A stretch of DNA of 59,605 bases from Paenibacillus sp. FJAT-29882 (GTDB taxonomy: Bacteria > Bacillota > Bacilli > Bacillales > DSM-1321), in contig NZ_LMVB01000010.1 in NCBI RefSeq assembly GCF_001510645.1, positions 121,419-181,023 on the forward strand. Direction: 5' to 3'. Every line of letters starts with the position of its first letter. Position 1 is the stretch's first letter. The position numbers were made by a program, and so were the translations under genes. Below the pieces are notes generated by a model. It was not told the origin of the DNA, made no database searches, and was given only the letters and a program-made list of their open reading frames with translations. Of this stretch, positions 51,131-59,604 are shown one piece after another.

Positions 51131-52250
51131 AATATATAAAACACCATAAAGAAATTATAAAATCAAACAAAGTCGATCAATGACCTTTTGCGGAGTCTCG
51201 TTGATTTCTGAAATAAACGATTGAACATTTGTACGGATCTCTTGTACAGACTCATAAAACACATTATAAATAACTGATGTTTTGAGCCATTTCCATAATC
51301 CTTCAATCGGATTGAGATCCGGGCTATAGGGTGGTAAATAGAGAAGCTCTAATCGTTCTTTATGTTCGTCTAAAAAAGGTTGAATCAGCTTGGCATGGTG
51401 AATACGGGCATTATCAAGTACCATGACGATTTTTCCCGTTGGATAGCGAATGAGAACGTTCTCTAGAAAACAAAGAAACGTTTCTGCATTAAATACTTGG
51501 TCTTGCATGCAAAAAACAGAGCCTTTTCCATAATCAAGCACACCTAGTAGCTTTACGCTTTGGTGCTTTCCATACGTCGGGATTTTTCGTTGTTTTCCTT
51601 TTAGAAACCACGTATAGCCAATCGCAAGGTAGTCACGGATCGTTGACTCATCTTCGAATAAGATCGTATCGATTTCACCTGATTCTAGTTTTTTTTTACG
51701 TCCTGAAAAGTTTCACGAAAAGCAGCTTGCTTATCTGGGTCTGCTTTCGCGAGTGTGTAGGTCGGACGTGTGTGACTAAAACCCAATCGATGAAGCAGGT
51801 GGAGGGCTCCACGATCTGCATACTGAACCTGATACTCCCGTTGAATCCATTCGCACAATAATGGACTGGTCCAATTCATCTGGGTGTTCAAACCCACTTC
51901 TTTAGGCGTTTGATGTAAGACCACTTCTCGTACATGAGCCTCTTGTTCGGGTGTCAACTTACGCGGCGCACCCGAGGAATAGCTCATGTCTAAGCCCTTG
52001 ATGCCCCATTTCTGATACTTTTTAATGTACGTACCAATGGTATTCTCGTTCAAGTTGACCATCTTGGCAATATCCTGTTTTCTATGACCTTGTAAGTGAA
52101 GTTGAATCACTTGATAGCGTTGGTATAAACGAACATTTTTTTCTATTTTCTACTGTTCTTGAATGTCTTCTTGGCGTTTTTCTAGGTTGTCATATTCTTC
52201 TTATATCTACCTCATTTTCATTTCTTTTTCTATTATTCTACTAAAAAACG
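51131..52250 (-). mobile_element. IS630-family insertion sequence
   Basis: Two overlapping transposase frames (51155-51685 region and 51685-52110) joined by an A9 run, the IS630 pattern. Exact ends were not resolved: I could not find a convincing pair of terminal inverted repeats by eye. The left end disrupts the GH2 gene. Confidence 0.75.
51155..52110 (-). CDS. IS630-family transposase, two frames joined by a -1 slip on A9
   Basis: The first frame (52110-51685) is the HTH part: IQLHLQGHRKQDIAKMVNLN and GAPRKLTPEQEAHVREVVLH. The second (to 51155) is the DDE part: ILFEDESTIRDYLAIGYTWF, VMVLDNARIHHAKLIQPFLD (Asp), LLYLPPYSPDLNPIEGLWKW (Glu). They meet at GTAAAAAAAAACTAG (about 51688), where a -1 shift on the nine A joins QDVKK to LESGEIDTILF. 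Programmed frameshifting is known in IS630 elements. The upstream end has a stop before KNVRLYQRYQ, so the N terminus is uncertain. Confidence 0.82.
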
Positions 52251-52372
52251 TTCGTAAAATTACATGGAGATAGATGAACGTTCGCGAATATTTTTTTGAT
52301 TTTTACGAACGAGAAAAACAACTGGTTTAAAGCAAAAATAACCCGTTCGTAAAAGTGTACTTTTATGAACGG
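52246..52372. repeat. Cluster of CGTTCGTAAAA motifs with a 30-bp palindrome
   Basis: ACGTTCGTAAAA (52246), GAACGTTCGCG (52272), TTTTTACGAACGAG (52300) and a palindrome CCGTTCGTAAAAGT / ACTTTTATGAACGG (52343-52372). At least five half-sites in 130 bp in both orientations. Possibly transposon ends or regulator sites. Confidence 0.5.
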
Positions 52373-52388
52373 TAAATATACACAGAAA

Positions 52389-52572
52389 AGGGACTACGTT
52401 TAAATATACTGAAACTGGTTCCGTGGGCCTCCTTAATGATGGTAAAAGAGTGCTTGTTATACAAGCAAGTGGATCAATCTATACAAATGATGATTGGTAT
52501 AATGATTCTTTGCAGAGCTTTTTTTTAACATATACTGTCCAAGCTATAGGTGTATCAAAAGGGTGGTGCTAG
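52389..52572 (+). pseudogene. azoR: FMN-dependent NADH-azoreductase fragment
   Basis: The plus strand is open for about 60 codons: GTTFKYTETGSVGLLNDGKR, VLVIQASGSIYTNDDWYN, then YTVQAIGVSKGWC and TAG. The TFKYTETGPVGLL and VLVIQASGGIY motifs are characteristic of AzoR. Both the N-terminal half and the C-terminal end are missing. Confidence 0.7.
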
Positions 52573-52705
52573 TATAGTCTTGTGGACACGACTAAGTTAA
52601 GTCAGTAAAATGTGCTTATAGAAGGAGTGTCTGTTAGACGTATGTCCGAGATTTTACAGCAATTTAAAAGTGCAAAAACATATTTCATCGTTTTTCCTTT
52701 GCATA

Positions 52706-52769
52706 ATTTTTTTCCGGCCTCGGCTATCGCTTTGTCACCTCAACGTCTTCACGGCTCGGTGTGGGGTCT
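52706..52769 (-). pseudogene. 64-bp fragment of radC
   Basis: Almost identical to 41472-41532 of the radC gene (for example CTTTGTCACCTCAACGTCTT and CACGGCTCGGTGTGGGGTC), starting and ending abruptly. It shows that a second radC-bearing element was here, or that a small piece was captured by recombination. Confidence 0.7.
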
Positions 52770-52999
52770 TATCAAGAGTAAATTATTAAAAATCCATTAA
52801 CATCAATGCTTTTACTTTAAGGACATGTATTTAACGCATTTAAATCAAACGGAAATATGCAATGTAATTGTTAGGTGACAATTGATTACGGTCATAAGTA
52901 TGTACCACTTCTGTCATCTTTTTTATCAGTGATCGACAACAGACTTACCACTTGTTTCTTTACAAATGGAGTAATATTTAAAATAATGTAAATAAAAAA

Positions 53000-53066
53000 C
53001 CTAATTCCTCTTTCTATTTTATCGAGGAATTAGGCTTTAGATCTGCAACAATCGCGCCCGTTAATG
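53000..53066. repeat. Dispersed hairpin repeat, best copy
   Basis: CCTAATTCCTC / GAGGAATTAGG stem, then TTTAG and ACAATCGCGCCCGTTAATGGA. It also can terminate the LysE gene. Same family as 18303-18367. The 52573-52999 region otherwise holds only the radC fragment. Confidence 0.55.
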
Positions 53067-53079
53067 GAGCAACTCAAAT

Positions 53080-53712
53080 TCAAAATACATCTATTATTGC
53101 AGTAAAGAACTTATAAACAAAATAACCTGAAAAAACAATTAGAACCAATCCAGCAATAATGGAAAATCCTTTAATCATTGATCGATTCATTACTTTTCTA
53201 GTTGTAGCAACAATTGTTAGTAATCCTATATCATGCAATAATATTCCTGTTAAAACACCTGCAGCGATGATTAAAAAACTATCTGGATTGGCAGTATTAT
53301 ATGAGTTAGATAATACTGCTCCAAATACACTTATCCAAAAAACAATATTCCCTGGCGATACTGCAACCAAAAGTCCATTACGGTAAGAAGACCTTAAAGA
53401 TTTGGTAGGCTTCTCGCCGGCTAATGTAATATCACTATCTGCATTTTTTATAGAATCATAAGCAATTAAAAATAAAAACACTGCGCCAATTAACCACATT
53501 GGTATTTGAATAAAAGGAAATTGCAAAAGAGATGCCAGACCAAAATATAGGGCTAATATCAAGAAAAAATCAATGGTCATTCCACCCAATCCAACCACCC
53601 AACCGTGCATAAATCCATTTTTAAGACCTTGTTTTGTCATCTCTACTGTAATTGCCCCGACCGGCATTGCAATCGCAAGTCCTGCGAGAACATATGTAAA
53701 AAATAATCCCAT
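53080..53712 (-). CDS. LysE/RhtB-family amino-acid exporter
   Basis: A 210-residue membrane protein with six hydrophobic segments. It has the LysE start GLAIAMPVGAITVEMTKQGL (PxGP-like motif), GFMHGWVVGLGGMTIDFFLI, and NGLLVAVSPGNIVFWISVFG (NP-like motif). It would export an amino acid or related small molecule; substrate unknown. AAAGGGAG precedes the ATG. It is flanked by repeats and remnants. Confidence 0.9.
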   Translation of the reverse strand: MGLFFTYVLAGLAIAMPVGAITVEMTKQGLKNGFMHGWVVGLGGMTIDFFLILALYFGLASLLQFPFIQIPMWLIGAVFLFLIAYDSIKNADSDITLAGEKPTKSLRSSYRNGLLVAVSPGNIVFWISVFGAVLSNSYNTANPDSFLIIAAGVLTGILLHDIGLLTIVATTRKVMNRSMIKGFSIIAGLVLIVFSGYFVYKFFTAIIDVF

Positions 53713-53756
53713 ACTACTAGCTCCCTTTTCATTTACTTCGAATATACCTTATGCCG

Positions 53757-53950
53757 TTAAATGGCTACTTCCACTACAGCAACAAGTGAAATTGGACCAT
53801 CAATATATATAATCAATTTTTCCTTACTATTACTTAAATTTAATTCATCTTCTATTTTTGTTGTCTTTATGCTTTTGTTTTTTTGTATATCAAATGATTT
53901 AAGAATCATCATGCCTTGGCAAATTATACAGGTCTCATATGGAGTCAGTC
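53757..53950 (-). pseudogene. Unidentified remnant with CxxC
   Basis: Open minus-strand frame of about 65 codons: LTPYETCIICQGMMILKSFD, IQKNKSIKTTKIEDELNLSN, then KLIIYIDGPISLVAVVEVAI. No ribosome site at either possible start. Not recognised. Confidence 0.3.
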
Positions 53951-54009
53951 ACAATCCGGTGAATTTGAATCCAAGGAAATTTGATTTCTTTCACATCCTT
54001 TAAAACACA

Positions 54010-54180
54010 GCCTCACAAATGAATTATAAAGTGAGACTTCCATCAGTGGGTGTTTTCTTCATCCCCCACTGATGATTAGCGAGACTTATCTGTTCTTTAC
54101 GGGCTGTTATCTCTCACCTGTCTTCTTTGCTTATCTCAAATCTTGAAGTCGGAGTTTTACTGCCCGTTAAGGCAGGATAA
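54010..54180 (-). mobile_element. Right-end remnant of an IS200/IS605-type element, structured
   Basis: On the minus strand a short coding tail (TGSKTPTSRFEISKEDR, stop) is followed by AACAGCCCGTAAAG, pairing with the upstream ACGGGC, then CATCAGTGGG / CCCACTGATG as a strong hairpin and GGAAGTCTCAC. Coding tail of tnpB running into right-end hairpins is the IS605/omega-RNA layout. No tnpA or full tnpB is present. Confidence 0.4.
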
Positions 54181-54197
54181 ATTACAAAAATCATCAA

Positions 54198-54302
54198 ACA
54201 AAAAATAAGTTGTTTAATTTCGATCATAACATGATGATTAAATTTCAAAACTAATGATAATAAAGTTGTTTAAAATGTTAGTATTCAAATGACTTTATTG
54301 CC
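54198..54302. repeat. 20-bp array units, both orientations
   Basis: Reverse units at 54198-54217 and 54254-54273 (TTAAACAACTTTATTATCAT on minus) and a forward unit ATTCAAATGACTTTATTGCC at 54283. They lie downstream of the Spo0E-like gene. Confidence 0.5.
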
Positions 54303-54318
54303 ATTCAACAACATATTT

Positions 54319-54486
54319 CTATTTTTTATAAGGAGATTTTTGATAGATTGTGATGAGTTGATCTAATTTCTGACTGCACTGAATGGTCTCACGGCTATTT
54401 AAGTCAGTTATTTCAGCAATCTGAATCAATTCGTTTCTCAGTTGATTGATTCTGTATTCTAACTCATCTAACTCTATAAATATCAT
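54319..54486 (-). CDS. Spo0E-family aspartyl-phosphate phosphatase
   Basis: A 55-residue helical hairpin protein that dephosphorylates Spo0A~P or related regulators and delays sporulation. The SQKLDQLITIYQK motif carries the conserved S-x-x-L-D, preceded by the helix LDELEYRINQLRNELIQIAE. ATG 54486 follows GGGGG and is preferred to 54504. It is bracketed by transposon-end-like arrays on both sides, so it may be a mobile cargo gene. Confidence 0.9.
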   Translation of the reverse strand: MIFIELDELEYRINQLRNELIQIAEITDLNSRETIQCSQKLDQLITIYQKSPYKK

Positions 54487-54606
54487 ACAAATCCCCCTAA
54501 TCACTCACCCATTATCTTAAACTGGTTATTAATAAAAATCCTTTCTTAGGTCGACAAATCAGTGAAAACTTATATTTATTTAGTCTTTTCGCTTGCACAT
54601 GTAATA

Positions 54607-54674
54607 TTGAACAACTTTATTATGTTTTAAATGACTTTATTGTAAATTGAAAAACTTTATTGTCACTCAACAGG
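54607..54674. repeat. 20-bp array, three units plus partial
   Basis: TTGAACAACTTTATTATGTT, TTAAATGACTTTATTGTAAA and TTGAAAAACTTTATTGTCAC at exact 20-bp spacing, then TCAACAGG. Cleanest copy of the array family. The 54487-54846 gap holds nothing else. Confidence 0.6.
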
Positions 54675-54846
54675 ATTTTTCTGTTAATCACAAAGTAATT
54701 TCCAATTTTTTCACTCAACATATTACCTCTGTGCTAAAAATATTTATATGAACCTATTAGATTAATAGCAAGTCAAACACAAGACCTGCATTAACCATGG
54801 TTTTCTACTTTGTTTCACTATTAAAAAACTGGTGGAAATGCACATC

Positions 54847-55805
54847 CTAAATAGAAAGCTCTTTTGACAATCTCAGAAGGTTCGTATCAAGCGTATGTGC
54901 TCCTCCCAAAATATCTGCGATTTCGTGATCTATTATTTGATTGTTTTCAATCCCTACTGCCCTTCCACCTTTTCCTTCTATTATAAGTTCAACTGCACGT
55001 GCACCAAGCCGGCTTGCTAATACACGGTCAAAGGCTGTAGGAGAACCACCACGCTGCATATGTCCTAATACAGAGACTTTGGTATCAAAATTCGTTAGCT
55101 CCTTAATTTGTTTGCCCAATTCAACACCGCTTGCTACCCCTTCAGCAACAACGATGATGCTATGTTTTTTGCCCCGTTCATGCCCCTTTCTTAATTGGTC
55201 ACAAATTTCGTTCATGTCGTAATTTTCTTCAGGAACGAGAACCGTTTCTGCTCCTCCGGCAAGCCCGGCCCAAAGCGCAATATCACCGGCATCCCTTCCC
55301 ATTACCTCAATTACAAAGGTTCGTTCATGTGATGTTGCGGTATCTCTAATTTTATCGATTGCCTCAATGACAGTCTTTAAAGCTGTATCAAATCCAATCG
55401 TAAATTGTGTTCCGCAAATATCGTTATCGATTGTCCCCGGTACACCCACACATGGAAAACCATGCTCAGTGAGAGTCTTAGCCCCTCGGTATGAACCATC
55501 TCCGCCGATTACAACCAAGCCCTCAATACCAGCTTTTTTAATTGCTCAATACCCTTAAGTTGACCTTCTTTTTTCTTAAATTCTTCACATCTTGCCGATA
55601 AAAGAATCGTTCCGCCGCGATGTATAATGTCTCCAACAGAGCCCAATCCAAGTTCCTCGATATTTCCTTTTATTAAACCAGCGTATCCGCCATATATTCC
55701 AGATACCTTAAGATCATGGTAGATTGCTTTCCGAACAACTGCTCTGACAGCAGCATTCATTCCAGGCGCATCTCCCCCACTCGTTAAAACACCTATCTTT
55801 TTCAT
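54847..55805 (-). CDS. pfkA: 6-phosphofructokinase, frame change at A AAA AAG
   Basis: Glycolytic enzyme making fructose 1,6-bisphosphate. The first frame (MKKIGVLTSGGDAPGMNAAV ... ILLSARCEEFKKKEGQLKGI) and the second (GLVVIGGDGSYRGAKTLTEH ... VPGTIDNDICGTQFTIGFDT, GHMQRGGSPTAFDRVLASRL) together make a complete PfkA of about 319 residues including the catalytic TIDND. They meet at TTAAAAAAGCTGG (55533-55541). A -1 slip on A_AAA_AAG, or one extra A, joins LKK to AGIEGL. AAGGG lies 12 bases upstream of the slip site. ATG 55805 has GGAGG. Either a sequencing/genuine deletion or recoding. Confidence 0.85.
55533..55556 (-). promoter_or_regulatory. Slippery heptamer with upstream SD-like sequence in pfkA
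   Basis: On the minus strand A AAA AAG in the incoming frame (TTA AAA AAG), preceded by AAGGG at 55552-55556. This is the dnaX arrangement for -1 frameshifting in sequence, but no downstream stem was identified. Confidence 0.4.
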
Positions 55806-55891
55806 TTCACCCTCCATTGTTCATGTGCCATCAATGTGTATAATCGTTCATTGTCTCGGTTCTTACGAGAAATGGTTCATAATGGTTAATG

Positions 55892-55934
55892 AGGACGGCT
55901 TTTACAAGTATTTTTCAAAAAAATAAAACCGTCC
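55892..55934. terminator. Inverted repeat between ptsI and pfkA
   Basis: GGACGGCTTTT / AAAACCGTCC with a long A/T loop. Probably separates ptsHI transcription from pfkA. Confidence 0.45.
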
Positions 55935-55963
55935 CCGTTAAAAATCATTTTTTATAACCGTTC

Positions 55964-57682
55964 CTATTTCATAATTTCCTTTACGGCTTCGATTACTTCA
56001 CTTGTTGTTTTCATTTGCAAGGCTTTTTCTGCTAAGTTCTTCATTTCTGTTTTAGAAAGACGAAGAATTTGGGAACGTGCTTTTAGGATGGATGTTGCAC
56101 TCATTGAGAACTCATCAAGTCCCAGGCCTAAGAGAAGTGGAATTGCTGTTTCGTCTCCCGCCATTTCACCGCACATACCTGCCCATTTGCCTTCAGCATG
56201 CGCAGCATCAATTACCATTTTAACCAATCTTAAAATTGCCGGACTGTATGGCTGATATAGATAGGAAACACGTTGGTTCATACGATCTGCAGCCATTGAA
56301 TATTGGACTAAATCATTTGTACCAATGCTGAAAAAATCCACTTCTTTAGCAAACTGATCAGCTAAAACAGCAGTAGAAGGAATTTCCACCATGATCCCCA
56401 GCTCGATTTTTTCTACTACCTGCTGGCCTTCAAACAAAAGCTTTTGTTTTTCTTCTTCAAGAATTCCTTTTGCCGAACGGAACTCATCAAGTGTGGCAAT
56501 CATAGGAAACATGATTTTTAAATTTCCATAAACGCTTGCTCTAAGCAAGGCTCGAAGTTGGATGCGGAACATATCCTGCATTTCTAAGCATAAACGAATC
56601 GCACGGAATCCTAGAAATGGATTCATTTCCTTTGGTAAGTCTAAGTATGGAAGTTCTTTATCTCCACCGATATCAAGTGTACGCACAACAACAGGCTTAC
56701 CTTCCATGTGCTCTAATACGGCTTTATAAGCATCAAATTGCTCTTCTTCAGTCGGAAGCTGAGTACGTCCCATATATAAAAATTCGGTACGATACAAGCC
56801 GACACCCTCACCACCGTTTTCAAGCACACCCTTTACATCCTCAGGCGTACCAATATTGGCAGCGAGTTCTACATGTTGTCCATCTTTTGAAACAGTCGGC
56901 TCATTCACAAGCTTTGCCCACTCTGCCTTTTTTGCTTCATAAGTAGCTTTTTTCTCTTCATATTCTTTCACAGTATCAGCTGACGGATCGACAATCACTG
57001 TTCCAGCCAAGCCGTCTAGGATGACTAATACGCCATTTTCGATATCAGTTGTGCCTGTTTTTGTTCCAACAACTGCGGGAATTTCCAATGAGCGAGCCAT
57101 TATTGCTGAATGGGATGTGCGTCCACCGATATCTGTCGTAAACCCTTTCACATATTGTCGATTTAATTGAGCTGTATCAGATGGAGTTAAATCCTCAGCA
57201 ATAATAATAACTTCCTCAGAGATCATACTTGGATTCGGAATCGTTACACCTAAAAGATGAGACATCACACGTTTTGTCACATCCCGGATATCTGAAGCAC
57301 GCTCCTTCATGTATTCATTGTCCATTGACTCGAACATGCCGATAAACATATTTGCAACTTCCTGTAAGGCAAATTCAGCATTCACTTTTTCAGTTGTGAT
57401 TTTGTCTTTGATTGGGTTAATAAGCTCTGGATCACTTAGGACAAGAAGGTGAGCAGCAAAAATCGCTGCTTTATCTTCTCCTAGCTCTTTGAAAGCATGT
57501 TCTTTTATTTGTTCAAGCTCCGATGTCGATTGGCTAATCGCAGCAGTAAAACGTTGAATTTCTGCTTCGATGCTGTCAATCACACGTTTTTCCACGACTA
57601 GTTCTGGTTCTTCTAATCGATAAGCTTTTGCAATGGCAATTCCTGCTGATGCTCCAATCCCTTTTAGACTTTGAACAATCAT
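55964..57682 (-). CDS. ptsI: Phosphoenolpyruvate-protein phosphotransferase (PTS enzyme I)
   Basis: A 572-residue cytosolic enzyme that moves phosphate from PEP to HPr. TTDIGGRTSHSAIMARSLEI holds the active-site His (about residue 190); the C-terminal PEP-binding barrel shows GVGLYRTEFLYMGR, RTLDIGGDKELPYL, FFSIGTNDLVQYSMAADRMN and GMCGEMAGDE with the proton-donor Cys. Length is standard. The ATG overlaps the ptsH stop (ATGA). Confidence 0.96.
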   Translation of the reverse strand: MIVQSLKGIGASAGIAIAKAYRLEEPELVVEKRVIDSIEAEIQRFTAAISQSTSELEQIKEHAFKELGEDKAAIFAAHLLVLSDPELINPIKDKITTEKVNAEFALQEVANMFIGMFESMDNEYMKERASDIRDVTKRVMSHLLGVTIPNPSMISEEVIIIAEDLTPSDTAQLNRQYVKGFTTDIGGRTSHSAIMARSLEIPAVVGTKTGTTDIENGVLVILDGLAGTVIVDPSADTVKEYEEKKATYEAKKAEWAKLVNEPTVSKDGQHVELAANIGTPEDVKGVLENGGEGVGLYRTEFLYMGRTQLPTEEEQFDAYKAVLEHMEGKPVVVRTLDIGGDKELPYLDLPKEMNPFLGFRAIRLCLEMQDMFRIQLRALLRASVYGNLKIMFPMIATLDEFRSAKGILEEEKQKLLFEGQQVVEKIELGIMVEIPSTAVLADQFAKEVDFFSIGTNDLVQYSMAADRMNQRVSYLYQPYSPAILRLVKMVIDAAHAEGKWAGMCGEMAGDETAIPLLLGLGLDEFSMSATSILKARSQILRLSKTEMKNLAEKALQMKTTSEVIEAVKEIMK

Positions 57683-57945
57683 TGGCCTAACCCCTGTTTC
57701 GTGATTGTTTCAGTAACCGCAGCAATTACTTCGTTTTCATCTGAACCAGATGCAACAATTTTTATTTCAGCACCTTTTACAATTCCTAATGACATAACAC
57801 CCATAATTGATTTTAAGTTTACGCTTTTTCCGTTATATTCTAAGTTGATCTCACTGTTAAAATTAGATACTGATTTAACCAAAAGTGTTGCCGGGCGTGC
57901 ATGAATTCCTGCATCATCAATAATTGTGTATAATTTTTCTGCCAT
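57679..57945 (-). CDS. ptsH: HPr phosphocarrier protein
   Basis: An 88-residue PTS carrier. H15 in GIHARPATLL is phosphorylated by enzyme I and S46 in LKSIMGVMSLG by HPr kinase for CcpA-dependent catabolite repression, consistent with the cre-like sites at 34687 and 44807. AAGGGG precedes the ATG. Normally ptsG or glcT lies upstream in Bacillus; here the upstream gene is a tkt stump, so the promoter context is changed. Confidence 0.96.
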   Translation of the reverse strand: MAEKLYTIIDDAGIHARPATLLVKSVSNFNSEINLEYNGKSVNLKSIMGVMSLGIVKGAEIKIVASGSDENEVIAAVTETITKQGLGQ

Positions 57946-57973
57946 TTATTATGACCCCTTTTTCAGTTTTTAA

Positions 57974-58396
57974 TTACTTAATGAGTTCTTCCATCTGTTT
58001 GAATTTACAAACCACGTTTTCTACGGTAAATACGTACTCTTGTAATAATTTATCTGCTGGGGCAGATGATCCAAAATGATCAATCGGTATATACTCTCCA
58101 AATTCACCGATGTATTCCCTCCAACCAAATAAAGATTCTAATTCAATTGCTATACGAGCAGGTAGATTTTTTGGAATGATACTTTCTTTGTATTCTTTTG
58201 ATTGTTGTTCAAAATGATCCCAGCTAGGCATACTAACAACAGAGACGTGAATACCTTCTTTTTCAAGTTCTTTTTGTGCTTCAATGGCTAATGAAATTTC
58301 AGAACCAGTTGCAAGTAAAAGACCCGTTGCTTCACCTTTAGCAGTTGAAACCACATAAGCACCTTTCTTAACGCCTTCATATAGGGGTACAGACAC
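57974..58396 (-). pseudogene. tkt: Transketolase, C-terminal domain only
   Basis: The 140 residues (YEGVKKGAYVVSTAKGEATG, LLATGSEISLAIEAQKELEK, VVSMPSWDHFEQQSKEYKES, IDHFGSSAPADKLLQEYVFT) are the last domain of transketolase. The thiamine-diphosphate and pyrimidine domains (over 500 residues) are missing. The frame begins at a GTG just inside the truncation. It lies 29 bp upstream of ptsH on the same strand. Confidence 0.85.
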
Positions 58397-58606
58397 ATAG
58401 ACAAGCTGCCTAGTAAAAAAATCGTATTTTAATAGGCTTCTTTGGTATGCCTACTTTCCCATCACTCGCTCGTTTTGAAACAAGAATTATTTCGTATCTA
58501 GTCATTTACGTCTTTAGCTTGATGGGCATGTGGCGGTACCCCTATAATCAAAAGGGCACTAAGTGACATATCATGTCCTATTAATTTTTCCTTAAAAAGA
58601 AAGTAC

Positions 58607-58646
58607 GCGTTGCACCCTAACTCATATAGTTAGTTGTGCAACACGC
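58607..58646 (-). terminator. Terminator after the GntR::GH1 fusion
   Basis: GCGTTGCAC / GTGCAAC(A)CGC stem with inner AACT / AGTT; on minus it is followed by GTACTTTCTTTTT. The 58397-58606 interval shows no gene. Confidence 0.7.
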
Positions 58647-58656
58647 TCTTTAACAG

Positions 58657-59604
58657 TTAAATATTCTTCCCATTACTTCTAATACATTCCTTACACCAAT
58701 AAAAGGAATCCTTTTTATATCTATCTAATGTTCCATTTCCATCGTTATCGTTATCTTTATCTACATAGATAAAACCGTATCTTTTTTTCATCTCTCCAGT
58801 TCCTGCACTAACAAGATCAATGCAGCCCCATGGAGTGTAACCCATTACTTCTACACCATCTTCTAATACAGCTTTTTTCATTTCTTCCACATGTCTTCTC
58901 AAATAATCAATCCGGTAAGGATCATGTATGCTACCATCTTCCTCAATTCTATCTACTGCACCTAAGCCATTTTCTACAATAAATAGTGGAATCTGATACT
59001 TATCGTATAACCAGTTAAGCGTAATGCGAAGCCCAACTGGATCAATCTGCCATCCCCACTCACTTGCTGGTAAAAGAGGATTCTTGTAACCGCTAATCTC
59101 ATTGCCCTGACTCTTATCCTGTTTTGTTGGATTAGCGATTGCAACAGAACTAGAGTAATAACTAAAGCCAATGTAATCAACGGTTCCCTCTTTCAGAATT
59201 ATCTCATCTTCTGGCAAAGTTTTAATGACTAGTTGATTTTTGTGCAAAAATTTATAATAAGAATTAGGATACTTTCCTCGTACATGAACATCTAAAAACA
59301 TATATGCTTGTTGAAGTTTTTTTAGGTGTGCCATTACATCGTCTGGATCACAGGTTGCAGCATAAGATGTAGGATGAAGAAACATGCATCCTATGACAAA
59401 ATCAGGATTAATTTGAATCCGTTGCACATATCCTTCATCGACCAATAACTGAACTGCGTGCCTTACAGTAATACGACTCACATTATATCGTTTTTGTAAG
59501 TCAGGATCCGCTGGGAAAAGATCACCAATGGGGTAATCCCCATTGGTGATCTTTTGTTTTAATTCTTCGAAAATCGTCAAATATTTAATATTATTTTTTT
59601 TCAT
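58657..59604 (-). pseudogene. In-frame fusion of a GntR HTH to the C-terminal half of a GH1 6-phospho-beta-glucosidase
   Basis: Residues 1-60 are a GntR/HutC winged helix (YLTIFEELKQKITNGDYPIG, RYNVSRITVRHAVQLLVDEG). From about residue 63 (QINPDFVIGCMFLHPTSYAA) to the end it is the second half of a BglA/BglH-type GH1 enzyme, with the nucleophile in PLFIVENGLGAVDR and the GYTPWGCIDLVSAGTGEMKK active-site and phosphate-binding segment. The effector domain of the regulator and the first ~230 residues of the enzyme, including the acid/base NEP, are absent. A deletion joined neighbouring genes in frame; neither activity is likely intact. Confidence 0.85.

Noticed and set aside
52612..52800. 62-codon plus-strand frame
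   Set aside because: It runs through the antisense of a radC fragment; no ribosome site.
53761..54003. 80-codon plus-strand frame
   Set aside because: Antisense to a more protein-like minus-strand remnant, with no ribosome site.
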